From: Rachicladosporium sp. CCFEE 5018
Lineage: Eukaryota > Ascomycota > Dothideomycetes > Cladosporiales > Cladosporiaceae
DNA: 64,000 nt
NCBI GenBank assembly: GCA_002077045.2
Contig: KZ111167.1
Span: forward strand, 65,304 to 129,303
Direction of reading: 5' to 3'
Part shown: positions 8,046 through 19,106 of the stretch, in pieces
How positions within the stretch are numbered: the first letter of the stretch is position 1
Layout of the letters: the number at the start of each line of letters is the position of its first letter
Notes under the pieces: generated by a model
The model's database searches: none
What the model saw: the letters and a program-made list of their open reading frames with translations, nothing else
Told to the model about the DNA's origin: nothing
Made by a program: the position numbers and the translations under genes

Positions 8046-10780
8046 ATGGCAGAGGCGAAGATGACACTGCTTGACTGTATGCTTTGACTGAACAGCTACC
8101 ACTGGTATACACAGTACTAACATATATTCCAGGGCTGGACGACCTGACAGTCCGCTTCCTACTCAATCTCCCCCAATCAGAGCTGTCCAGCGTACCGCGA
8201 TTATGCTTCCAAGTAGAAGAAGCGCACTGGTTCTACGAAGATTTCATTCGCCCCCTAGCAGCAGCTGCTGGCAATCAGCTTCCCAATTTGCCACTGAGGC
8301 AGTTCTGCCTGTTGCTCTTTCAGCACTGCCCACTGCTCAGCGGCTTCTCCGATGATGAGCACATCGCAGCATACGAGGAGTTTCTCGCCTACAAAGTCCG
8401 CGTGCCAGTGCGCGGCGCAATACTACTAGATGCCAGCATGGAGCAAGTACTACTCGTGCGAGGCTGGAAGAAGGGGTCCAGCTGGTCGTTTCCGCGGGGT
8501 AAGATCAATAAGGATGAGCCTGACCTGGACTGCGCGATACGAGAGGTCTGGGAGGAGACTGGATATGACCTGCGTGCGTCAGGACTGATCGCCAAGGATG
8601 AGAGTGCTGTGAAGCATATTGATATCATCATGCGCGAGCAGCATATGCGGCTATTTGTCTTTCGCGATGTACCACTGGACACGGTCTTCGAGACGCAGAC
8701 CCGGAAAGAGATTAGTAAGATCCAATGGTACAATCTGCGCGCGTTGCCGGGGTTCGCGAAGAAGGGAAGGCAGGATGTGGACAGCAGTAATGCGAACAAG
8801 TACTATATGGTGGCGCCTTTCTTGGGTCCGCTTAAGAAGTGGATCGCACAGCAGAGGAGGAATGACTTGTTGAATGAGGGAATGTTTGAGCAGCCTGCTG
8901 TTGCTTCTCTGGCTGTGCCTGACATGGACCTCACTGCGGAGGAGTCTGAAGGACCTGCTGAGATGGCAGCTGTCATTGATACGCGCGATCGATCGGAGGA
9001 GCTGCGCCGGATGCTGTCCATCGGAGGGTCTGCACTTAATGATGAGACGAGATTGTCTCTACAGACACAGGCTACGCAAGCCGACAAACTGCTCGCTATG
9101 CTGCAGGGTCCACAGATGAGGTCAATCTATCCACCAGTATCGCGGCCGCATGTGGAGCGGGTCGCAACGGGGACGCAATATGTCCCACCACCTATGCCTC
9201 ACCACCCAAGGCAACCCTCCGTGGGTTATCAGCAGGGTGCGCAGCAAAGTCTAGCCTTCAACCCTGGCCAGCATCGCGTGCAGACATTCAATCAGCCTCA
9301 GCAGGTGCAGCCCAGTCAGAATCATCCATCATACCCGACCGCCACACAACGGCTTCACCAGCAGATCGGCCAACACCCAATGGATCACGCAAGACTCGTG
9401 AGCCCTGCCATGCAGAACGATGCGCATTCTCGCCCTCTTAGAGCGCAACTTCCACTACACCCGTCAGACGCAAGAAGCCGAACGCATGGTATGATTCAGC
9501 CGTCTGCGCAAGGTCCAGGTGCCATCGCAGCTGGACCGACAGTACCCAGCGCGTCGCAATTGCCGACTCCGAGTCTCAATGCGCAAGCGGCTTCACTTCT
9601 CGATGTGTTCAAGTCAGGAGCCAGGCCAGCGTCCGCCATGGTACAGCCAAGAACGGCTTCCGGAGTAATAAACCCACACCAAGCTGCCCTTATGGGACTC
9701 ATCAAGCAAGTGCCTGCTCCGCCGCAGCTCCCACCGCAAGACCGCACACACGATGGCTCCACTACAATGGCATCTCCAACGTCGAGCGATGTCACGGTCA
9801 AGGCTCGCGCGCGTCCTGTCCGGAAGTCCACTTTAAACGAGATCACGCGCACCCTGCCGAAGATCAAGAGACCTTCTCAGCCGTCACCTGTTGCGCAGGA
9901 AATTCCAAACAGCTTCGGTACGCCTGCTGCTGCTCAACAAGATAGTGCACAGCGTGTGATCGACAACACAGCGCCTGTTCTCGTGGCGAGTCCATCGAAT
10001 AGTGGCGCGAATGAATTGCACATACCACCGCGGAGTGGTGGAGGCGGCGCCAGCAACGGCACAGCGACACCGCAGATCAAAATCCTCAGCAGGTCGGCAA
10101 AAGGCGCAGATATGTCGGCTGGTCCTGCAGCTATGTCAGAAGGCACACTACGAAACAATGCTGCAAATCACGCCATGAATGGCAATCATTCTGACCCTCC
10201 AACATCGAGCACCATGGCTTTTCACAGTGGTACCGCTGGGCAGCAGGAGCGACTTTTGACCTTGCTCAAGCGGCCAGCCGCGCAAGAGACGTCGCCTTCA
10301 CGACCAGCCAGCAGCGCTCCGCCAAGTCAGCCATCAGTCACTACTAGTAAAGACGCTCTGCTTGGCCTCTTCCAACCCAAGCCGCCACAGTCTGCAAGCA
10401 TACCAACGATCGCCTCTCGTCCACAGCCACCACGAGCGCCCTCACTGCAGCCGGAGACCAGGTCTGCAACAGCAGTCCCTGCGCCGATACACACATCGCA
10501 AGGTTTGACTCTTCTCAACCTTTTCCGCAAAGGCAGTCCGAGTACAGAAACACCCATATCACCTTTTGCGCTCGGGTCGCCGGAGCAGGCACGGCATCAG
10601 AAGCTTCCGTCACGGTCAAGATTGGGAGAGCCTGGGACGGAGCAGCCGAAGGGTAGGCTGGGCAGTGTGAGCTCGTCGGGACGGGGGACGCCTACTGTTA
10701 CTACACCTACGGAAGCAAAGGACTTTCTGCTGGGGTATCTGAATGGCGTTGTAGAGAAGGAGGGACGGGGGAGGAAGTAG
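8046..10780 (+). CDS. DCP2: mRNA-decapping enzyme subunit Dcp2
   Basis: Two exons: a 31-nt first exon (8046-8076) and 8133-10780. The 56-nt intron has donor GTATGC, branch TACTAAC at 8115 and acceptor CCAG, giving 892 aa. Splicing yields an N terminus MAEAKMTLLDWLDDLTVRF, which matches the Dcp2 start much better than the unspliced upstream frame. The Dcp2 box A domain with FQVEEAHWFYEDFIRP is at about 35-50. The Nudix fold carries GX5EX7REUXEEXGU (GKINKDEP...REVWEETGYD, about 133-156), which hydrolyses the m7GpppN cap. The remaining 600 residues are Pro/Gln/Ser-rich and disordered, with short leucine motifs such as LLGLF and LLNLFRKG that could recruit activators like Edc3 (inference). It acts in cytoplasmic P-bodies. 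Confidence 0.93.
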
Positions 10781-11023
10781 CGTGTTGAGAACTTTCACTG
10801 CATTGTGTGACTGATGTCCGACTGCTGTCATTGCGTAGTCACTAAATGATCGTCATCGTGGTCAATGTCCTCAAATAATGCCGTTGTTGCTGTTATCAGT
10901 GACGTCGACCTAAGCTCTCCCACATGTTAGTGTTGCCAGCTTCGACTTGCTATCCTTTCTTCTCCCACACCACCAGCATGATATCAATATAACAACCCGC
11001 GCACCGTCGCGCTCGCATCCAAC

Positions 11024-12508
11024 ATGAAGAAAACGCTCCTCCTCGTCTTCGTCCACGGCTTCAAAGGCAGCGACGACACCTTCGGCCCCTTCCCCCAGGA
11101 CCTCCGCGCATTGATATCCACCACCCTCCCCAAGTTAGACGTCCTCAGTATCCAATACCCGCGCTACGAAACCCGCGGCGATCTGAAAGAATGCGTCTCG
11201 CGGTTCAAGGAATGGCTGCAGAACAAGGTTATCGATCTGGAGGTTGCGAATGGGACGCCCAGCCCGACTGTGGACCCGAGTGTGCATGTTGTGCTTGTGG
11301 GGCATTCGATGGGGGGCATCGTGGCGGCGGAGACGTTATTGAGTATTGCGAGGGATGAGCCGGTGCCTGCATCTGCGTCTTCGACTAGTAAGGCGCGGAA
11401 TGGAACGGAGTCGGCGAGTGGGAGGCAGAGTCCGGTTGGTGGGTTGAAGGCGCCGAACAGTGACAAGGCGGGGAGGTCTTCCTCTGCCCCTCCATCAACG
11501 GCGACGCCGACGTCTCTCTTCTTTCCTTACATCGATGGTGTACTGGCTTTCGACACGCCCTACCTCGGTATCAGTCCTGGCGTCCTAGCGCACGGTGCAG
11601 AAGAGCAGATTAAGCACGCTTCCAAAGCATACAAAGCTTATAACGGAGCGAGCGAGCTTTTCGGCTGGGGTAATGCTGCGAAGGCTACTCCTCAGCCGAT
11701 TGCTAATGCCTCAAGCCGCGGTCTACCTGCACCCAGCAGTAATGGCACGAACTGGGGGAAGTGGGCTATGTATGGCGGTGCTGCGGCGGCGATTGCAGGC
11801 GCTGCTGGAGCGGCGTACATGAGCTGGAACTCGATCAATCAGGGGTTGACATGGGCAGGCAGTCATCTGGAGTTCGTGGGATGTCTAGCGAGAGGTGCTG
11901 AGCTACAGACGAGGGTTGAGCAGGTTGTGGATCTCACTCAGACACATGGCGTGGGATTTTGCAATTTCTATGGTGCGCTAGGGGAGAAGATCACGAGTAA
12001 GACGCAGTATGCTGGGGCGGTCGTGGGGCAGGATCGGACGTTTTGTGTTGTGCCTAAGCAGTCGGCGCTGGCTGATAGCCCGACAGGATCGAAGAGGTCA
12101 GCTAAGACTGCCGGTAATGATGACAGTAGTACGAAGCCACCACGCAAGAAGCGGAAGCCGCAGAACGAGAAGGAGATGCAGCAAGAAATGGAGCAGGAAG
12201 GCGAGGATGTTAGGGAGTTTGCCAAAGATCCTACGAAGCGAAAGGGCGAGTGGGTGAAATGCATCAATGAGATGGCCACGGATGAGCTCAAGGCACATAC
12301 GAGTATGTTCGCGGCGAAGAGGAATCCGGGGTACTTCGCTATGTTGCCACTTGCGAGGGATAGGGTGGTGAGCTGGGTTGATGAGGGGTGGTATGGGGTC
12401 GCTGAGGGGGATGGGAAGGCGCCGGTGCATGAAGACGCGGATACTAGTCATGAGAGTGATGGTCGAGATCAGCACACACAGAAGCAGAGAGAAGCAGAGA
12501 TGACCTGA
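11024..12508 (+). CDS. Alpha/beta-hydrolase (DUF676/lipase-like)
   Basis: 494 aa, single exon. The N terminus LLLVFVHGFKGSDDTF is the oxyanion-loop region, and the nucleophile elbow GHSMGG is at 93-98 with Ser95. A Ser/Gly-rich insertion (about 115-165) precedes VLAFDTPYLGISPG (174-186), a segment usual in DUF676-like putative lipases. An Ala/Gly-rich hydrophobic stretch (about 247-267) could insert into or associate with a membrane. A basic KKRKPQ patch and an AHTSMF motif, probably holding the catalytic His, follow. The substrate is unknown, and no classical signal peptide is present. Confidence 0.8.
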   Translation: MKKTLLLVFVHGFKGSDDTFGPFPQDLRALISTTLPKLDVLSIQYPRYETRGDLKECVSRFKEWLQNKVIDLEVANGTPSPTVDPSVHVVLVGHSMGGIVAAETLLSIARDEPVPASASSTSKARNGTESASGRQSPVGGLKAPNSDKAGRSSSAPPSTATPTSLFFPYIDGVLAFDTPYLGISPGVLAHGAEEQIKHASKAYKAYNGASELFGWGNAAKATPQPIANASSRGLPAPSSNGTNWGKWAMYGGAAAAIAGAAGAAYMSWNSINQGLTWAGSHLEFVGCLARGAELQTRVEQVVDLTQTHGVGFCNFYGALGEKITSKTQYAGAVVGQDRTFCVVPKQSALADSPTGSKRSAKTAGNDDSSTKPPRKKRKPQNEKEMQQEMEQEGEDVREFAKDPTKRKGEWVKCINEMATDELKAHTSMFAAKRNPGYFAMLPLARDRVVSWVDEGWYGVAEGDGKAPVHEDADTSHESDGRDQHTQKQREAEMT

Positions 12509-12918
12509 GGAGACTGACGATGCGCGAGACCCATACACCAACATTCATCAGGTTTTGTGGTATTGGGTCTACGAATGGATGACGACGACTGGCTGGGAAC
12601 GACACGGCTGTTAATCGATTCTGGCTGTTGAATACGCTGGCACCAGATCAGGTGCCATCGAAAGAGGATCTCTGAGGAAGCACTCGACGGTCGACCGCCA
12701 TGGTGCCTTGACTCCCGCAGTGTGCAACATACCGGTGCTACGAGATCTAAAGCAACGTGATCATGCTGGAGATTACTCAAAAGATGTGAGATGCGTCGAG
12801 CGGACACCGATCGCACTCCGCTTCCTGCCCAACATATATGGATCGACAGCAAATACATGTACTTGTGCGTCAATCAGGTACGCCATCAACCACCCAGCTA
12901 TACACGACTGCCGATGCT
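12509..12918. other. Intergenic region between hydrolase and NmrA-like gene
   Basis: 410 bases, presumably the promoter of the following gene. An open frame upstream continues into this region, but only the part from 12919 resembles a protein family. Confidence 0.4.
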
Positions 12919-13667
12919 ATGGCGACGATCCACAGAGTCGCAGTCATCGGTGTAAGTACCGACCGCCCGAGCGGCGAGATGCTTCACTGACGGCGACGAA
13001 GGCTTCAGGCAACATGGGACAGCCCATCACCGCCGCACTGCTGAAAGCAGCTTTCGATGTCACCATCATCACGCGCGTGGACTCAACAACAACACATCCA
13101 CCCGACGTCGGCGTCACCCGCATACCCTACGACCCGCCGCATCTCATCCAAGCCTTTACTGGTCAAGATGCGGTCGTCTGCGTTGTCGGACTCGCCGGCG
13201 TGGCCATGCAGAACACTTTTGTTGATGCTGCAGAAGCTGCAGGTGTCAAGCGCTTCATCATTGATGACTTTGGCTGGGGCCCGGAAATGCGCAATCTGCC
13301 CGAGTTGGACGCCATCTTCGCTGAGCGGCGGGCATGTCACGCGTATGCTCAGGCGAAAGCTGCTGCAAACTCAGGCTTCACTTGGACCGGGATCGCTTCT
13401 GGCAGTCCGATCGACAGGGTTTTGAGACTGTTCCCAGCCATGGGCTTCGATGTGGCGAGCAGAAAGGCGATCATCTACGATAATGGTACTGAGCCCTTGA
13501 CGGGGACCACATTGGCTGGGATCGGAGCAGCAGTAGTGGGAGTCTTGCAGCATCCCGAGCCGACGGCGAATCGATTTGTGACGGTCATGTCGATCAAGAC
13601 CTGGCCGAAGGAGCTGTTGGAAGCGTTTGAAGTCGGATTCTCGGCTGCTTCGGGTGGAGGAAATTAG
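12919..13667 (+). CDS. NmrA-like / isoflavone-reductase-like NAD(P)-binding oxidoreductase
   Basis: Exon 1 is 12919-12951 and exon 2 is 13002-13667, giving 232 aa. The 50-nt intron has donor GTAAGT, a CACTGAC branch site and a rarer AAG acceptor. I chose it because it produces an exact Rossmann motif, VAVIG-ASGNMG, at residues 7-17. An alternative CAG acceptor four codons on would drop A and S. Later motifs GQDAVVCVVGLAG and AAGVKRFIIDDFGWGP fit the CipA/isoflavone reductase-like family. The protein is shorter than the usual 300 aa, and the C-terminal part is missing. A +1 frame continues only 14 codons past the stop, so a simple frameshift does not restore it. Substrate unknown. Confidence 0.75.
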
Positions 13668-14007
13668 TGCTCGGGATCTTGTCGCAAAAGTCTTGCAAGA
13701 AGCATAGATAGCATGTTCCCCTGGCAAGTGAATCAAATCACATCGATTCGAAGACAATCGCTGTGATCTCGTGAACCTAGTTTGGCCGTATCTGTGTAGA
13801 TACCTGTAATTGTGCGATCTTCGTCCAGCGCTTTGGCTTCAGAACTTGAGCACGCACTTCACCTGTACCTACTTCCGATACGCAACGCAACACCACTTAT
13901 CAATCTACACATGTAGTGGGTTTTATATGCGCATTGCAAGTAGTCACTGCGATGCTACTTGAGACGAGCATCACGCCCTTGGCAGCATCACGTCACGTGC
14001 CGTGAAA
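13668..14007. other. Intergenic region upstream of ATG16
   Basis: 340 bases, no supported gene. A TCACGTG-like palindromic core (cgtcacgtgccgtg) sits just before the ATG16 start and could be an E-box-type site, but this is unproven. Confidence 0.4.
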
Positions 14008-14654
14008 ATGGACTGGCTGGCGACCTACTCGCAGGCTTTGGAGGAACGCGACGAACGAGAGCATGTCTACAGGGAATGCATAGAGTCGTGTATGTCAAGT
14101 TGTGATACTTGGCCGGCACCTGATCGCTGACATCGATCCCAGACACGAAGCTCGCTGACCATGCCGCCGCTGCATGGAACATTCCAATTCAAGTACCCAA
14201 CGAGGAGACGGCCACGGAACCAGCTACGCCCAAGGCCCGTAGTAAGGGCAAAGCGACCGTCGAAGTAGAGCCTCCTACTTTGGCAAATCTACGCACCGAT
14301 CTCGCCGCAACGCAAAAGGCGCGCGCTACACTCGAGTCTCAGCTCGCAAACGTCACAACCCAGCTCGATGCACTATCAACACAGCAACGTCTATCACAAC
14401 AGCAACTCAGCATCCTGACGAAGCAGAAGCAGGATGTGGATCGCAAGCTACGCGACAGGGATGAGGAGTTACGAGGGAAGAGCAAGCTGGTAGAGCAGGC
14501 ACACGATGAGATGGCGGCGCTGGGACTGCAGCTGAATGTTGCGGAGGTGAGGAGTGAGAGGCTGGAGCAGGAGAACAAGGAGTTGGTTGAGCGGTGGATG
14601 AGACGGATGGGAGAGGAGGCGGAGAAGGTGAACAGGGACTCAAAGTGGGAGTGA
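14008..14654 (+). CDS. ATG16: Autophagy protein Atg16
   Basis: Two exons, 14008-14089 and 14143-14654, separated by a 53-nt intron (donor GTATGT, branch CTGAC, acceptor CCCAG), giving 197 aa. The short N terminus MDWLATYSQALEERDERE is a typical Atg5-binding helix. A long coiled coil (about 90-190) follows. The C terminus ENKELVERWMRRMGEEAEKV is the conserved end of fungal Atg16. It dimerises and brings Atg5-Atg12 to the phagophore membrane, promoting Atg8 lipidation. The length matches the family. Convergent with the next gene. Confidence 0.9.
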
Positions 14655-14815
14655 TGTGTGTTGCGATTGAAATGTCCATATAGCCAGCAATTTTACCGCC
14701 TGGCGAGGACTTACAAGCCACTCATCAGATCAGCTCACGGGCCCGGCGAAACTGTCCAGACCCAGTCAAGTGCAAGCCTAGCAGCGCCCGCGAACCTCCT
14801 CACGTCCATACACAG

Positions 14816-15268
14816 TCAAGCCTCTGGAGCCTCGGGACCATGATCAGACGTCGCTCCGTCATCCGAACCGCAGCGTGCTTCCTGGCACTCCACTGCATCG
14901 CTGAACAACACCCGGAAGACCGAATCATTGGCCAAGCCTTGTGCCTCGAACAATGCGCACAGCTTATCCCCACCCAGACTATCGACGGCGACCGGCATCA
15001 GGATCGTGAGCATCCGCAAGGTGTCCTTGTACTGCGTTTCCAGACCTTCGCACCGCTTCTTCAGATCCTCCTCGGATTTCCTGACATCGCACAGCTCCAT
15101 ACGCAGCTGGGCTAGCTTCAGCTCCTCCCGTGTTTCGTGTAGCTGCGATTCTTTACGCCTCACGCTCGCGTACGTCCCGGCGTCACTGCGGTCCAGCATT
15201 ATTAGCTCGTCGGCGAGTCGAAGCACCTTTCCGCTCGAGCGCTCGATATCATCGCTGTTGGTGGCCAT
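14816..15268 (-). CDS. Small coiled-coil protein of unknown function
   Basis: 150 aa, single exon with a proper ATG at 15268. Residues 35-90 form a predicted coiled coil rich in Glu, Lys, Arg and Leu, such as LHETREELKLAQLRMEL. A hydrophobic stretch near 85-97 (LRMLTILMPVAV) and an acidic/Cys-containing tail follow. I do not recognise the family. The coding-like composition and convergent position 161 bases from ATG16 favour a real gene, but evidence is limited. Confidence 0.5.
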   Translation of the reverse strand: MATNSDDIERSSGKVLRLADELIMLDRSDAGTYASVRRKESQLHETREELKLAQLRMELCDVRKSEEDLKKRCEGLETQYKDTLRMLTILMPVAVDSLGGDKLCALFEAQGLANDSVFRVLFSDAVECQEARCGSDDGATSDHGPEAPEA

Positions 15269-16326
15269 TCCTGGGGGTTCCGATGATCGTGTTTAATGGC
15301 GCTTTTTGGAGTGGTGAATTTGTTCCCAGCGAAGTGCAAGACACGGAAGATTGAGAAAAACGGTGTGAAAGATCTCCGTTATCAGCTTGGGCAGTGCCTG
15401 CCTCATCTGGTCTACGCTACACTAGCAGGTCCAGGCCACGAATTGTCAACCTCATCAAGCGGTATTACAGTCAATGACTTCTCCTTGCTCGCCTTTGCAC
15501 CTCTGGATTCTGGTTCTGTGAAGAGACGGACAGCAGACATCTTTCTGACCGGTGTGTAGCGAGATAGCCGGATCACGAAGGCTGAACATGTGTCGGGCAA
15601 TCGTGTAAGAGGCGTCAGAGTGTGAGTAGAGCAAGTCCTCGCCGAGCCTGATAGCGAGCTTGCTCGTTAGCGTCTAGGCCTCGTGAACAGGCCAAGCAAG
15701 GCACCCGGCACTAGTCGTCCAGCACAGGCACGGAGAAGCACAGCAGTCAACTTGAGCATCATAAGACCATATCGAAGGCTGAGTACTTGATCAAGCCCGG
15801 GCTGCCATGGGCAGACAGAACACGACTCCGCCTCTTCCTGCGTATTCTCATCAGTGGCCTCCCCGCCGACATGACAACCCTCGCGTGACACTGCAGCGGC
15901 AGTCAATATAGCAGTGTGACCATGAGTGGAGGTGTGGAGAAAGCAAGCGAGAACGGTCAGTAAAGCCATACTTCCAACTACCGAACCCTAGCGCATCGCT
16001 GCCGTAGCCCGCAGTACCTCCAGAACGCCTACGCTCTCATCACGACTTTTGGTCATGCCCCAAGTCCGCGTCCAGGAACCCCATTGCCCGTCCGGCAGAT
16101 CGAGAAGAAATCCTATGAATACATCCAGCCTTTGGGACGTCACTCTCCAGAATGCTGCGGCTCAGCCTTCCCCGTGTCCGGTACTCGTCATCACGCCTCA
16201 AGCCGGTCATAGAGAATGTCCGGAGACTGAGTCGAATCGACTCCGCAGATTTTTCGCCGGCGCTGTAGAATGCGTGGTGCGCACCCCGATCGAAGTCTCT
16301 GGTGGTGTATGAGAAAAGTCAGAGTC
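15269..16326. other. 1-kb region without a supported gene
   Basis: Several short open frames on both strands (for example minus 15667-15969, plus 16049-16312) show no recognisable domain. The minus frame begins with a hydrophobic, signal-like stretch (MALLTVLACFL), but nothing else supports it. The region should hold the 3' end of TAF14 and the promoter of the coiled-coil gene. Confidence 0.4.
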
Positions 16327-17172
16327 CTAGGCGACTTGACTCATATCCACCTTGCTTGTCGTGAAGTCCCACAGCTGCTTGATCAGCGGATCCGGGAGCG
16401 TGTAGAGGTCGACGTGGAATTCGCCGTCTAGCAGAAAGTCAGCAATCTCCCATTCACACGCGAGGCGGAAACACCCACTCTCAACATCATTCTTAGTATA
16501 CGTCTCCTCCGTCTTATTATCATGTACCATCTGCACAACCTGCAACAGCTCCTCCTCCCCAAGCATGGGCAGCGCCTCAGCAAGCTTCTCCATATCCACG
16601 CTCTTACTCTGTGCCTTCCTGACTTTCTTCGGTCCCGCGCCAGGCGTCCCACCCACCGCCCCACCCTTCCCGTTCACAGCCCCTTCATCACCCACAGTCC
16701 CACTCTCCCTCAACGCCTCCAGCAGCGCGCCCTTAGGGTTCTTAAAAGTGACTTGATGCGTACTCTCATACTCCGGCCCACTCTGAAAATTCACATCATG
16801 CTGTAGCGTCTGCTCCGCGTTCCGGTTGCCGCCCACCGGCTGCAGCAGAATACTCATATCGAACTCACCCCATCCCTTCTCGTGGATCGTGAACGGCGGT
16901 TCCTTGAAGGTCTGTCGCATGCGTTTGGGGCCAAAGGTCTCGTGCAGGAGATACACGACTTTCTCGTAGCATGTTGCGGGGAGGAGGTCGCCGGAGGGGG
17001 TGAGCAGGTGGATGGAGATGTTCCAGGCGCGCATGGGGAAGCCTTCTTGCTCGGGTGTCTCGTCGGTGGTGCGTTGTTGCGTGATGACGCGGACGGTGCG
17101 TTTGACCTGTGCAGTGAGTGTCAGTTTGGGCCCATGAGGAGGGATGTTTCAGGGTTATCGCACGTCAGGCAT
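16327..17172 (-). CDS. TAF14: YEATS-domain transcription subunit Taf14/Anc1-like
   Basis: Two exons: a 9-nt first exon (17172-17164, MPD) and 17106-16327, giving 262 aa. The 57-nt intron has donor GTGCGA, a CTGAC branch site and acceptor CACAG. Splicing restores MPDVKRTVRVITQQ, matching the Taf14 start. The YEATS domain covers about 5-135, with RAWNISIHLL, KVVYLLHETFGPKRMRQTFKEPPF and KGWGEFDMSI, and should bind acylated or crotonylated histone H3. A Gly/Lys linker leads to a C-terminal helical (ET) domain (about 185-255). In yeast Taf14 is shared by TFIID, TFIIF, INO80, SWI/SNF and NuA3. Nuclear. Confidence 0.88.
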
Positions 17173-18003
17173 GGTGCTGGTAGGGTGCGCCAACGGGCGC
17201 GGCGCAAGACGTGTGGTGAGGGCGCTCTTGCGTGTGAGGTCGTCGCTGGTAGCGGAAAGTGGTCGCGTCCAGTAGCAGAGTCAATTGGTCGGTAAGAGAT
17301 CTTGCTGAGGAAGTGATATGGTGTATGGGTGGGCTTAGAGTGCTTGTGGTGTAGATGAGGTCAAACTATGGTGGGAGGTGTATGTAAGGCCGAGCTTCAG
17401 AACGTGGGGGCTGGTACGGGCATATTGTGTACTGAGTGATGGTCGCTCTAATAAGACAACAAAGGAACTACAGGCTGCAGCGTTCGAAGCATGTGCTAAC
17501 ACGGAGTCCCTGCATGACATATGCTGTGGCAAAGAGTACACAGGCTCACTCGAGCTTTGATGCGCCGTGAGAGCAAAGCTCACTGAAGCGTTCCTTGGAA
17601 GCGTCTCTTGAGGCAAGGGACCTGATCATCGATAAAGTGAGTCGAATGTCATGGGAACAGGGCGACGAAGGGCAGAGCTTTATATGCTCCCCCTCAGTAT
17701 CTATCTAAGGGTACGCCGCCGGATCGAGGGGGCGGCGAAGACAGTGCTATGCTAACGCTGGTGCTGATGCGTGATGTGGGTTTCGTGAGGCGGTGCAATG
17801 CATAGGGTGTGTGGAGCGGCCGGAGCGCTCATGGGTCGGCAGCACTGATGGCGGGGTTGTGCAGCCTGATCGTGCTGAGTGGGCGTGGAGGATTGACTCG
17901 CAGTGTTGTGGTCGCGATATTTTGTCTCAATAGCCCGTGGCGTCTTCGTAACTCCTTCACCCGCTAAATGTTGAGGGTAACATGCCAGATGATGACGTCT
18001 AGC
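17173..18003. other. Intergenic region between YRB1 and TAF14
   Basis: 831 bases with no supported gene. It holds the TAF14 promoter and the YRB1 3' end (both genes on the minus strand). No notable repeat seen. Confidence 0.4.
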
Positions 18004-18785
18004 CTACGACGTCTTGCTGAAGAGCGCCTCGTTCTCCGACTGCGCCTTGATGAAGGCGTCCTTGAACAGGTTGGCATTCTCCGAGTTGCCGAAGCGGATG
18101 GCGAGCGTCTGAGCCTCTGGCTCGTCCTCTGACACATCAGCAGCAGCATTCCACACCCAGCTACGATCACTGCCGACGTTGGGCGAGAGCTTCATGTCGG
18201 GTACAACTAGACTGTGGTCAGCAACGTGATACCTTCCCACAAAAGAATACACAGCATGCCATAATGATTCGCGCAAACCTTCAGCGTCTTATCCCGCCGC
18301 ATAACCAACCTCGTCTTCCCATTCTCCCGATGCTTCAACAACCTCACATCCCCCGTGCCCCTCTCCTTCCACTCCCTGCTCTCACGATCGAACTTGAACA
18401 ACTTCGCCCTCATCTTGAAAGTCTGCTCCTCCAGCTCCTCGTTCGTAGCCGTGTTCACCTTCTCCGTCAGATGGACAACAGGCTCGAAGTGCACGTCAGC
18501 CTCCTCCTCGTCGGCTTTCTCGTCCTCGTCGCCGCCTTCGGCTGCCTCTTTGGCTTTCTGGGCTTTGGCGGAGCCGGAGCGGTCGTTCTCCTCGTCGTCG
18601 TCGGCTTTGGGGGCGGCTTTCTTGGCACCGCCGCCACCAAACATGGAGAACACGTTGTCTTTGGCTGCTGTTGCGGTCTCGGCGGCCTTCTCGGTGACTG
18701 TCTTTGGCTTCTCTTCGGAAGCGGAGGGGGTGGATGTTGAGGTCTCCTCCACCTTGGGCTCGGTGGTCTTCACTTCGTCCGCCAT
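18004..18785 (-). CDS. YRB1: Ran-binding protein 1 (Ran-specific GTPase-activating cofactor)
   Basis: Exons 18785-18260 and 18206-18004 join in frame to 242 aa. The 53-nt intron appears to be of GC-AG type (donor GCATGC, CTGAC branch, acceptor TCTAG). This is the only splice I found that rebuilds the family sequence VCANHY-VVPDMKLSPNVG. The N-terminal 95 residues are acidic and disordered. The Ran-binding domain (about 100-235) has FKMRAKLFKFD, WKERGTGDVRLLKH and GSDRSWVWNAAAD. It binds RanGTP and helps RanGAP release cargo in the cytoplasm. The next gene on the plus strand is divergent. Confidence 0.9.
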
Positions 18786-19106
18786 GATGGATGTGGAATG
18801 AGATACAGTTTTCAGGGTCGTTGGCGTTTGGGGTTGCGTGCGCTTGGTTGGACAATGTAGCGCGAAAGTGTTAGGCTCCTGAAGCTTCTAGGTACCAACA
18901 AAAAGTCGCTGTTGCAGTTAACGGCGTTGCTTGGCATAAGGTATTCATGCCTGAGGCTTCAGGATATTAGACTCCACATGAAGCGAAAAGGTCCAGTTCA
19001 ATTACCACGAAGACGCAGGAGCATGATGTGTGAAAGCTATGACCATGGACTTGGTATCCGCATGTGAGCGTGGACACTCGCAGGTACCGCGGATGCCATA
19101 AATAAC
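18786..19106. promoter_or_regulatory. Divergent promoter region YRB1 / DUF4604 gene
   Basis: 321 bases between divergent start codons with no gene. It should contain both promoters; no specific motif identified. Confidence 0.4.

Noticed and set aside
15667..15969. Possible small secreted protein on the minus strand
   Set aside because: Only a hydrophobic start supports it; there is no cleavage-site pattern, no family and no conserved neighbour evidence.
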